From an uncultured Cytophagaceae bacterium (GTDB lineage Bacteria; Bacteroidota; Bacteroidia; Cytophagales; Spirosomataceae), in assembly GCA_938008575.1 (NCBI GenBank), contig CALLKB010000078.1:1-13337 (forward strand): DNA of 13,337 bases, in the 5' to 3' direction. The notes beneath the pieces are model-generated. The model did no database searches, had not been told where the DNA came from, and saw only the letters and a list, made by a program, of their open reading frames with translations. Shown one piece after another: positions 1 through 6,440 of this stretch. The position numbers and the translations under genes were made by a program. Position 1 is the stretch's first letter. Each line of letters begins with the position of its first letter.

Positions 1-665
1 GACGTATCAGGACCTATTGGATTTCCATAGGTCACTCGCGTATAAAAAACAGGCAGACCAAAGGATTCAAAAGCTGTTTGTTTAGCCTCAGCTAAAGTTG
101 CTGGACAACGATTAACGATGATTGCCTGCGCGCGCTGAACGCCCGCAATCGACTCACGCAATCTCCCCAAAGGCATTAATTTATCCGTAAAAAAAGGCTT
201 ATCGTAAGTCGTGCACAGTAAATTCACATCCCCTTGAATCGCGCGATGTTGAAAAGCATCATCTAAAAACAAGGTATCTATATCCTGTTGCAATTTTTCT
301 ACCCCCACAACTCGTTTTTCACAAACGGCTACGGTGATTTCCGGCATGAGTTGTTTATAAGCCAAAGGTTCATCGCCTACTTCAGATGCTTTGGAGCTAG
401 ATTCCACCAAACGAAAGCCTTTGGTTTTACGCCCATAGCCCCGACTTAAGATACCCAAACGTTCCTGAAAAGGCCAATGCTGAACTAAATAAGCCACAAA
501 TGGACTCTTTCCTGTGCCCCCAACGGCAAGGTTACCGATAACGAGAGTTTTCGGTTGATCTACATGCTTGCTTTCGAAATACTTGTGATCATACAACCAA
601 TTCCGGCAGGAAGTAATCAGGCCATATAACTCCGATAATAAATAAAAAAGCAAGCGTTTAATCAT
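1..665 (-). CDS. lpxK: Tetraacyldisaccharide 4'-kinase (lipid A synthesis), partial at its C-terminus
   Basis: LpxK is the inner-membrane kinase that adds the 4'-phosphate to the tetraacyl disaccharide-1-phosphate precursor of lipid A, using ATP on the cytoplasmic face. I read 221 codons from an ATG at 665 until the frame runs off the left edge; family members are roughly 330-350 residues, so about a third is missing. Visible marks are a hydrophobic N-terminal helix (residues about 5-16), the Walker A-type loop VGGTGKSP at 48-55 after VIGNLA, an SRGYGRK stretch after the loop, and DDAFQHR at 135-141, the counterpart of the family DDGxQH motif. No in-frame Met lies nearby that would give a better start. 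An AAGGA abuts the ATG, too close to be a normal ribosome site. It is divergent from menC across 51 bp. The family call is secure; only the missing end limits it. Confidence 0.95.
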   Translation of the reverse strand, partial: MIKRLLFYLLSELYGLITSCRNWLYDHKYFESKHVDQPKTLVIGNLAVGGTGKSPFVAYLVQHWPFQERLGILSRGYGRKTKGFRLVESSSKASEVGDEPLAYKQLMPEITVAVCEKRVVGVEKLQQDIDTLFLDDAFQHRAIQGDVNLLCTTYDKPFFTDKLMPLGRLRESIAGVQRAQAIIVNRCPATLAEAKQTAFESFGLPVFYTRVTYGNPIGPDT

Positions 666-716
666 TCCTTAAAACTACTAAATAAACAAATCAATAGAAA
701 ATAATAACTTGCGGGC
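666..716. promoter_or_regulatory. Short divergent intergenic region between lpxK and menC
   Basis: These 51 AT-rich bases must hold the promoters for both divergent genes unless a promoter lies inside a coding region. On the plus strand TAACTTGC at 705-712 resembles the Bacteroidota -7 element TAnnTTTG, but ends only four bases before the menC ATG. On the minus strand TAGTTTTA at 670-677 is one mismatch from TAnnTTTG and lies almost on the lpxK ATG. I see no convincing -33 TTTG at 19-21 bases from either element. If both elements are real, both transcripts would be leaderless or nearly so. This is inference from motif similarity only. Confidence 0.35.
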
Positions 717-1763
717 ATGATTCAATTGAAATCCCATACACTCAATTTCCATTTCGAAGCAGGAACATCACGAGGTGTTCTAACACAGAAGACGAGTTAC
801 TTTATTCGCATCGAACAAGATGGACGTACGGGTATCGGAGAAGCAGGTCCACTGCGCGGCTTAAGTCCGGAATTTGAAGAAGATTGCTCGGCTTCATTTC
901 AAAAGATTATTAATCAATTACCTGAATTACCCCGAACCATCGCGGAAATTCCAGCGTATCTGGAAAACATCCCCTTCTCATTCCCCTCCTTGCGGATGGC
1001 TATAGAAATGGCCATTTTGGATTGGATGCAAGGTGGACTTGGGCAATATTTCAACAATTTCTTTTCTACTCAGGAAGCACCTATTCCAATCAATGGATTG
1101 ATCTGGATGGGAAATCCTTCGTTCATGCGCGAGCAAATTGATGCCAAATTAGCAGCAGGCTATAATTGCCTCAAACTGAAAATTGGCGCCATCGATTTTG
1201 ACCAAGAAATCGAGATACTTCGAGAAATACGTGCTCGCTACAACTCAACTGATTTAAGCATTCGTGTAGATGCCAATGGCGCCTTTTCCGTTCCAGAAGC
1301 TACTGAAAAATTGGAACGTCTAGCTCAATTTGACTTACATTCGATCGAACAACCAATTCGCGCTGGCCAATGGGAAGCGATGCATGATTTATGTGCCCAA
1401 AACATCTTGCCCATTGCTTTGGATGAGGAGTTGATCGGTGTGGAAAATCGGGAAGAATTACTCAACGCAATAAAACCACCTTACATCATTCTAAAACCTA
1501 GTTTATTGGGCGGTTTCCACGCAACAAGGCTTTGGATCGCAGCTGCTGAAGCACAGGGAATCGCTTGGTGGATTACATCTGCCTTGGAATCAAACATAGG
1601 CCTGCAAGCGATTGCGCAATTTACAGCGGAGTTCGACAATCCATTACCGCAAGGTTTGGGAACGGGTCAATTGTATTCGAATAATTTTGAAAGTGGACTT
1701 TATATCCAACAAGGTAATATTTTTCAAAAATCGGGGCTTCAAAGAGCCACGCCTTTTGACTAA
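717..1763 (+). CDS. menC: o-Succinylbenzoate synthase (enolase superfamily, menaquinone synthesis)
   Basis: MenC dehydrates SHCHC to o-succinylbenzoate, a middle step of menaquinone synthesis in the cytoplasm. The 348-residue protein has the enolase-superfamily plan: a capping domain (about 1-120) and a barrel with KLKIG (K153 and K155, the catalytic KxK pair), metal ligands D185 in VDANGAF, E211 in IEQP and D236 in LDEE, and the second catalytic lysine K260 in LKPSLLGG. The C-terminal TSALESNIG and GLGTGQLY stretches are, from memory, typical of Bacteroidota MenC and favour it over dipeptide epimerases. Members of this superfamily can be promiscuous (N-acylamino acid racemase), so the side activity is open. 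All catalytic residues are present. No other men genes are in the window. The start is the first ATG and has no Shine-Dalgarno sequence. Confidence 0.9.
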   Translation: MIQLKSHTLNFHFEAGTSRGVLTQKTSYFIRIEQDGRTGIGEAGPLRGLSPEFEEDCSASFQKIINQLPELPRTIAEIPAYLENIPFSFPSLRMAIEMAILDWMQGGLGQYFNNFFSTQEAPIPINGLIWMGNPSFMREQIDAKLAAGYNCLKLKIGAIDFDQEIEILREIRARYNSTDLSIRVDANGAFSVPEATEKLERLAQFDLHSIEQPIRAGQWEAMHDLCAQNILPIALDEELIGVENREELLNAIKPPYIILKPSLLGGFHATRLWIAAAEAQGIAWWITSALESNIGLQAIAQFTAEFDNPLPQGLGTGQLYSNNFESGLYIQQGNIFQKSGLQRATPFD

Positions 1764-1769
1764 AACTCC

Positions 1770-1777
1770 TATCTTTG
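1770..1777 (+). promoter_or_regulatory. Bacteroidota-type -7 element upstream of the small acidic gene
   Basis: TATCTTTG matches the Bacteroidota primary-sigma -7 consensus TAnnTTTG exactly and lies 25 bases before the ATG at 1803, giving a predicted leader of about 20 bases. No good -33 TTTG is found at the usual 19-21 base spacing; a TTTTG at 1754-1758 is too close. It suggests the acidic gene is transcribed apart from menC, although read-through from menC is also possible because only 39 bases separate them and no terminator is seen. Confidence 0.5.
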
Positions 1778-1802
1778 CTCAGCAAAAATTTAACATATCC
1801 GC

Positions 1803-2204
1803 ATGAATACGATTGACGAGGCGATGATTGCCATCTTAGAGCAACGATTGAAATTGAGTAAATTGTCTTATTCCGACGAAAATTACGATGACGTAGAGGA
1901 ATTGCTACATGATTTAGAAGATGATTTCAATGAGAAATATGGTGACCAATTAGAGGAAATCCTTGAAAAAGTTCACTTGAAACATTGCCCAGAATCAGAT
2001 GTATTATTGCCTACGGCCTATTTAGCAAAGAAATTTGTAGAAACAGCGGACGGAGAAGTCGAAATCAGCAAAAAAGAAGGTGTCGAAGTAGAGTGGATCG
2101 AAGACCCAGCGGCAGCAGCCCGTTTGGTTTTATTGCCGTCACCTACTCGCGTGCTCCTCATGACTCCCAAAGGACTCGAGATAGTCTGGGAAGAATCGAA
2201 ATAA
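1803..2204 (+). CDS. Small acidic protein of unknown function
   Basis: I do not recognise this 133-residue protein. It is strongly acidic. Residues 1-55 look helical, with acidic runs such as YDDVEELLHDLEDDF, and are followed by EEILEKVHLKH (about 51-61). The second half (about 65-130) looks like beta strands: an acidic segment EVEISKKEGVEVEWIED, then a hydrophobic stretch ARLVLLPSPTRVLLM and the terminal GLEIVWEESK. There is no signal peptide or membrane segment, so a cytoplasmic, possibly protein-binding role is likely. It follows menC in the same direction after 39 bases, has its own promoter-like element, and is followed by a strong terminator. Coding is supported by length, by the terminator placed just after its stop and by sensible composition. 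No function is proposed. Confidence 0.8.
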   Translation: MNTIDEAMIAILEQRLKLSKLSYSDENYDDVEELLHDLEDDFNEKYGDQLEEILEKVHLKHCPESDVLLPTAYLAKKFVETADGEVEISKKEGVEVEWIEDPAAAARLVLLPSPTRVLLMTPKGLEIVWEESK

Positions 2205-2206
2205 AC

Positions 2207-2240
2207 AAAAAAGGTGAGGAACAAAATCCTCACCTTTTTT
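2207..2240. terminator. Bidirectional intrinsic terminator between the convergent acidic gene and hemF
   Basis: A 14-base arm at 2207-2220 (an A run followed by GGTGAGGA) and its exact complement at 2227-2240 (TCCTCACC followed by a T run) enclose a six-base loop, ACAAAA. The core is an 8-bp stem with A tract on one side and T tract on the other, so it reads as a factor-independent terminator on both strands. It starts two bases after the stop of the acidic gene and overlaps the hemF stop codon at 2240-2242 by one base. Confidence 0.9.
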
Positions 2241-3124
2241 TATGCCAACCAATCAATTCCCTTTTTCAGTAAATCTAAGGTTTGTTGGCCTTCCGGATAC
2301 CCCGAGGCATCATACATATATTCCCAAGCCGCCAAAGGTGGCAAGCTCATTAAGATCGATTCCGTCCGACCATTCGTTTCCAATCCAAATTTCGTCCCGC
2401 GATCGTGAACAAGATTGAATTCCACATAACGACCCCGACGCAATAATTGGAAATTACGCTCCTGCTCAGAAACCGCCTTGGATGCGTTTTCCTTCATCAA
2501 ATGGCTGTAAATAGGAACAAAAGATTCTCCTACCGACTTCACAAAATCAAAGGTTTTAGCTTTGTCTTCTTTCAAATAATCAAAGAAAATTCCCCCAATA
2601 CCGCGCGTTTCATTGCGGTGTGTGTTGAAGAAATAATCATCCGCCCATGTCTTGTATTTGGCATAAACATCAGGACCAAAACCATCACATGATGCCTTCA
2701 CTTGTTGGTGAAACCATTTCGCCTGTTCTGGAATAATGATATGAGGCGTTAAATCAATGCCACCACCAAACCACGATTGACCATTGCTCAATTCAAAATA
2801 ACGCACATTCATGTGGATGATCGGAACCCAAGCATTGATCGGATGCATCACGATCGAAACGCCTGTTGCGAAGAATTCAACCTCCTCCGTTACATTCAAA
2901 CTCGTGACCATCTTAGGATGTAATGGCCCCGAAACAGCTGAGAAATTCACACCCGCTTTTTCTAAGATAGAACCTCCTTCGATCAGTCGGGTTCTACCGC
3001 CACCCCCTTCAGGACGCGACCAAAGATCCTCACGGAATTTACCTGTTCCATCCGCTGCTTCGATTCCCGCACAAATCCGATCCTGTAGACCACGGAAATA
3101 GGCTTCAATTTGCTCTTTATTCAT
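2240..3124 (-). CDS. hemF: Oxygen-dependent coproporphyrinogen III oxidase (heme synthesis)
   Basis: HemF oxidatively decarboxylates coproporphyrinogen III to protoporphyrinogen IX with molecular oxygen, in the cytoplasm. At 294 residues it has the family's usual length. Clear family segments are GGGGRTR at 40-45, GVSIVMHP (H94), HMNVRYF (H104), WFGGGIDLTPH at 118-128, FFNTHRNETRGIGGIFFDYL (H169), RRGRYVEFNLVHDRGTKFGL at 229-248, and the SLPPLAAWEY end. The conserved histidines expected around the active site are present. Its start, ATG at 3124, lies one base after the TAG of the penicillin-binding protein gene (TAGTATG), so translation is probably coupled, and it is the last gene of the unit before the shared terminator. 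The enzyme implies an oxygen-using lifestyle. Its pairing with a cell-wall gene has no obvious metabolic logic. Confidence 0.97.
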   Translation of the reverse strand: MNKEQIEAYFRGLQDRICAGIEAADGTGKFREDLWSRPEGGGGRTRLIEGGSILEKAGVNFSAVSGPLHPKMVTSLNVTEEVEFFATGVSIVMHPINAWVPIIHMNVRYFELSNGQSWFGGGIDLTPHIIIPEQAKWFHQQVKASCDGFGPDVYAKYKTWADDYFFNTHRNETRGIGGIFFDYLKEDKAKTFDFVKSVGESFVPIYSHLMKENASKAVSEQERNFQLLRRGRYVEFNLVHDRGTKFGLETNGRTESILMSLPPLAAWEYMYDASGYPEGQQTLDLLKKGIDWLA

Positions 3125-3125
3125 A

Positions 3126-5744
3126 CTAATTAGGGGATGAGGTACTCGAATCCGATTGCGTTTCAGGTTCCCCCATCAAGGCATTCAATGAATCTAACTC
3201 AGAATCCGATACCTGCAAGGAATCCGGCAAAATGCTCGTTCCTCCTCCACAATCGAAATCTTTCTTCACCACGCGTTTATCTAATTTATCAAAAGGCGTT
3301 GGTTTGTACATGGCCAACAAAGGATCATTGACCACCTTGATCATAAAGCGTTTGTAAATTGGCATGGCTGTTTTTGACCCCTCACCCAATGCACCCGATC
3401 GGAAGTGAATCGAGCGATCATCGCCACCAACCCAGACGCCTGAAATGAGGTTTTGGGTCATTCCGATGAACCAACCATCTGAGTGATTAGATGTCGTACC
3501 CGTTTTACCTGCAAAATTATGCGCATAACGATTATTACCTTCTGGCAATAAGACGGCGCCATCACCCCACAATAAGGAACTTGCCGTTCCACCTTCGTGA
3601 ATGACACCTTCCAACATATAGCGCATCAATTGGGCTGATTCCTTTTTGATTACCCGTTCAGCTTGTGGCTCAAAGTTGACCAATACCTTGCCATTTTGAT
3701 CCTTAATCTCCGTTATGATCATTGGCTCCACATGAATCCCTTCATTCACAAAAGCTGAATATGCCCCAATCATCTCATACAGCGATACGTCGATCGAACC
3801 TAAACCAATGGATGCCACAGGTTTCAAAGGACTTTTAATCCCCATCTTTTTAGCATAATAAGCAACGGTATCAGGGCCAACAAATTCATTGGTTAAACGC
3901 GCGGTGACTGTATTCACCGACTTGGCTAATGCCCGCTTCAATGGCATTAAACTATACGAAAAGGTACCATCTGCATTGTGTGGAGACCAAATCTTTTTCT
4001 CCCCATTCTCCTCAATCTCCAAGGAATAAGGCGAATCTTCAACCGTAAAACATGGTGACAAATCCCGCGGACCATCTATCGCAGCCGTATAAACAAATGG
4101 CTTAAAGGTAGATCCAGCTTGTCGTTTACTTTGCTTAACGTGATCGTATTTGAAGTATTTAAAGTCCAAACCGCCCACCCAGGCTTTAATGTGGCCCGTG
4201 TATGGATCCATGGTCATCATACCTGCTTGAAGGAATCGCTTATAATAATTAATCGAATCAATCGCACTCATCGTTTGCTCCTCTTCCCCGAGCGTATTAC
4301 GTGAATAAACCCACATTTTCCGCTTCACATGCTTCATTTGATACCAAACCGAATCCGGATTATTCGGATAACGACGAACCAAAGCCTTGTAATATTCAGT
4401 CCGTTTTGCAACCGAATCGATGAAACCTGGAATCTCTTTTCCCGTTTCATCCACCCATGGATTTTGACCCGTCCAATGATTATCAAAAGATTTTTGAGTG
4501 CTACGCATTCCTTGCTCCACAGCCTCTTCGGCATGCATTTGTAAACGCGAATCGATTGTCGTCGTGATTTTTAAACCATCCCGATACAAATCAATTTCCA
4601 TGTCATTCGCCTTCGCCCAATCCTGAATGAATTTCGCCACGGCAACTTTGAAATAATTTCCCGTGCCATCGTACGGTGATTCTTGGTTCTCATGTAAAAC
4701 GATAGGTAATGGAGCTAAAGAATCATATTCATTTTGCTTCAAATATCCCGCTTTAACCATTTGAGATAAAACCACATTCCGACGCTTCCAAGCCTTATTT
4801 TCTGCCAAAGGCTTTCCATCATATCGCTTCGGATTGTAAGTTGTCGTTGCTTTCTGTAAACCTACCAAAATAGCAGCCTCCTGAATATTCAGACTATCCG
4901 GTGAGGTATTGAAATAGGTCTTTGCCGCCACTTTAATCCCATAGGCATTATTTCCATAATCCACCGTATTCAAATACCAAAGAATAATCTCATCCTTCGT
5001 ATAAAAACGCTCTAATTTGATTGCTGTAACCCATTCTTTGGTCTTGTAAATCAATTTATTCAAACCCGGAATATAGCCCAAAAGCCCCGTTTTCGTAAAG
5101 CTTTTTTTCGTACGCGTTTTGAATAAGTTCTTAGCAAGTTGTTGGGAAATTGTACTCCCACCCCCACGATCTCCACCTTTTACAATGCCCACAGCAACAC
5201 CTGCCCAAGCCTGAAAGTCAATCCCCGTATGCTCGTAAAAACGAGAATCTTCCGTTGCGACCAAGGCCTTTACTAAATAAGGTGAAATCAATTTATAATC
5301 ACGAATCGGCGTGCGATTCTCCGCGAAATACTTGCCTAACAGCACTCCATCCGCTGAATAAATTTCGGACGCTTGGGATAATTTCGGATTTTGAAGGTCG
5401 TCGACACTTGGCATTTGCCCGGTCAACCAAAAGATATTCGTCTCAATCACAAATAAATAGACCAAGACATACAAAACCGTTTTACCCGCAATACGCCATA
5501 AGCGGACAATCGGTTTATAATAGGGAGAATTTTTATCGACACGCGCATCATAATAAGCTTGTAGTTTTGCGCGTTGGGAATCGTAATAAGCAATAGATTG
5601 ATTGCAAACAGCCTCTAAACGGCCATATTGCTTCTGCCCCAAAAGCTTTTGAACACCCATTAATAACAAGCTCCAAAGGAAAAAAAGCCCTTGATTAAGC
5701 TTGGATTTAATAAGCGAATAATACTGTTGAATCTTTTGGAACAT
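3126..5744 (-). CDS. Class A penicillin-binding protein (PBP1A-type transglycosylase/transpeptidase)
   Basis: This bifunctional enzyme polymerises glycan strands from lipid II and crosslinks peptides on the periplasmic face. The 872 residues are arranged as a long N-terminal part (1-87), a membrane anchor at about 88-106, a GT51 transglycosylase (about 125-330) with EDSRFYEHTG at 165-174 (catalytic E165) and GGSTISQQLAKN near 195-206, a linker, and a transpeptidase with the acyl-enzyme motif STFK (S545, K548), SVN (609-611) and KTGT (747-750). All catalytic motifs are intact. Between the two domains (about 420-505) is a linker segment rich in charged residues. The C-terminus is Ser/Asp-rich and low complexity after DCGGG at 831-835. 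A second hydrophobic stretch at about 19-36 precedes the usual anchor. The start lies three bases after the TrpF-like stop; hemF follows by one base. Confidence 0.95.
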   Translation of the reverse strand: MFQKIQQYYSLIKSKLNQGLFFLWSLLLMGVQKLLGQKQYGRLEAVCNQSIAYYDSQRAKLQAYYDARVDKNSPYYKPIVRLWRIAGKTVLYVLVYLFVIETNIFWLTGQMPSVDDLQNPKLSQASEIYSADGVLLGKYFAENRTPIRDYKLISPYLVKALVATEDSRFYEHTGIDFQAWAGVAVGIVKGGDRGGGSTISQQLAKNLFKTRTKKSFTKTGLLGYIPGLNKLIYKTKEWVTAIKLERFYTKDEIILWYLNTVDYGNNAYGIKVAAKTYFNTSPDSLNIQEAAILVGLQKATTTYNPKRYDGKPLAENKAWKRRNVVLSQMVKAGYLKQNEYDSLAPLPIVLHENQESPYDGTGNYFKVAVAKFIQDWAKANDMEIDLYRDGLKITTTIDSRLQMHAEEAVEQGMRSTQKSFDNHWTGQNPWVDETGKEIPGFIDSVAKRTEYYKALVRRYPNNPDSVWYQMKHVKRKMWVYSRNTLGEEEQTMSAIDSINYYKRFLQAGMMTMDPYTGHIKAWVGGLDFKYFKYDHVKQSKRQAGSTFKPFVYTAAIDGPRDLSPCFTVEDSPYSLEIEENGEKKIWSPHNADGTFSYSLMPLKRALAKSVNTVTARLTNEFVGPDTVAYYAKKMGIKSPLKPVASIGLGSIDVSLYEMIGAYSAFVNEGIHVEPMIITEIKDQNGKVLVNFEPQAERVIKKESAQLMRYMLEGVIHEGGTASSLLWGDGAVLLPEGNNRYAHNFAGKTGTTSNHSDGWFIGMTQNLISGVWVGGDDRSIHFRSGALGEGSKTAMPIYKRFMIKVVNDPLLAMYKPTPFDKLDKRVVKKDFDCGGGTSILPDSLQVSDSELDSLNALMGEPETQSDSSTSSPN

Positions 5745-5747
5745 CGT

Positions 5748-6338
5748 TTATTCTGTTTCTAATTTCTCTAAGATATTCATTAAATCGGTAAAATCCCGAA
5801 ATCCCGGACGATCTTCATCGCCTGCCACCAGGCCAATTCCCTTGATGGAACTTTGATCAATCCATTCTTCTAAATCTGCCTCTGGGATTTCAAGCCCCAC
5901 AATAATCGGGTATTGTGCCGACCAAATCTCCACGGAACCTTCCATGCCATCCAAGGAATTTGGACTATCGCCAACCAATAAGAATTGCGTCACATACGGA
6001 GCCGATGCTGCAAAAACGGCTGGCAAATTATCCGTATCGATGTTTACGCGTAAAATTTTAGGAATCGCAATATCTTGAATCGCGACTAAATTCACCTTGG
6101 TATCGATTTCCAGATAATCAGGTTGATATTCAGCTACTTTGGCCTTAATCTCTTCAGCATCGTGCGTAGAAAACTCGCCTACAATCTCAACACCGGCTAA
6201 CCAATTTCGAATTTCAGTAAATTTTTCGAGGGAAATTTCTTGAATAGGAAAACCTAATAAATCGACCCCCATGCCTGCGCAGTAGCGCGCATCTGACAAA
6301 TTGGTAATCGACGAAACTTTAACTTGTGTTTTTAACAT
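5748..6338 (-). CDS. TrpF-like (phosphoribosylanthranilate isomerase family) protein lacking the catalytic cysteine
   Basis: TrpF normally isomerises phosphoribosylanthranilate in tryptophan synthesis. This 196-residue protein follows the family's barrel order: KVSSITNLSDARYCAGMGVD at 7-26 (family KICGIT plus DA), VGEF at 53-56, LEID at 76-79, KILRVNID at 94-101, FLLVGD at 119-124, PIIVGLE at 144-150, and GDEDRPGFRD at 173-182 (family SGVE..PGxKD). The catalytic Cys-Gly is replaced by Ser9-Ser10, the general-acid Asp expected after LL is Val122 (an Asp sits two residues on), and the family AGG phosphate loop is altered. Homology is likely; ordinary TrpF activity is doubtful, so no symbol is given. 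It is the first gene of a unit with the penicillin-binding protein (three bases away) and hemF, with no trp genes near. A misannotated but active isomerase remains possible. Confidence 0.75.
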   Translation of the reverse strand: MLKTQVKVSSITNLSDARYCAGMGVDLLGFPIQEISLEKFTEIRNWLAGVEIVGEFSTHDAEEIKAKVAEYQPDYLEIDTKVNLVAIQDIAIPKILRVNIDTDNLPAVFAASAPYVTQFLLVGDSPNSLDGMEGSVEIWSAQYPIIVGLEIPEADLEEWIDQSSIKGIGLVAGDEDRPGFRDFTDLMNILEKLETE

Positions 6339-6366
6339 AGGGTTATTTCATGCTTAGACGCGAGAA

Positions 6367-6374
6367 CAAAACTA
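6367..6374 (-). promoter_or_regulatory. -7 element for the trpF-like/PBP/hemF unit
   Basis: Read on the minus strand this is TAGTTTTG, an exact match to TAnnTTTG. It lies 28 bases upstream of the trpF-like ATG at 6338, so the predicted leader is about 20-23 bases. The -33 position has no clear TTTG. It would drive the whole three-gene unit. Confidence 0.5.
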
Positions 6375-6395
6375 CGCTTTCAGGAAAATATATCC

Positions 6396-6402
6396 TAACT
6401 TG
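6396..6402 (+). promoter_or_regulatory. Possible -7 element for mnmA
   Basis: TAACTTG, followed by CAGG, is a near match to TAnnTTTG and is the same 8-mer (TAACTTGC) as that just before the menC start. It would give a leader of about 30 bases before the ATG at 6441. It lies 21 bases from the oppositely directed -7 element at 6367-6374, so the two promoters would overlap face to face. Confidence 0.35.
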
Positions 6403-6440
6403 CAGGAAATTTTCGGCAGGCCTTGAACCTGTAATAGAAT

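Noticed and set aside
1754..1758. TTTTG as a -33 element for the small acidic gene
   Set aside because: Only 11 bases separate it from the -7 element, against about 19-21 expected for Bacteroidota promoters.
2214..3101. Short plus-strand frames opposite hemF
   Set aside because: All are antisense to a complete, well-conserved hemF and carry no recognisable motifs.
5150..5596. A 148-codon plus-strand frame
   Set aside because: It lies entirely antisense to the transglycosylase part of the penicillin-binding protein gene, whose motifs are intact, and its translation shows no family features.
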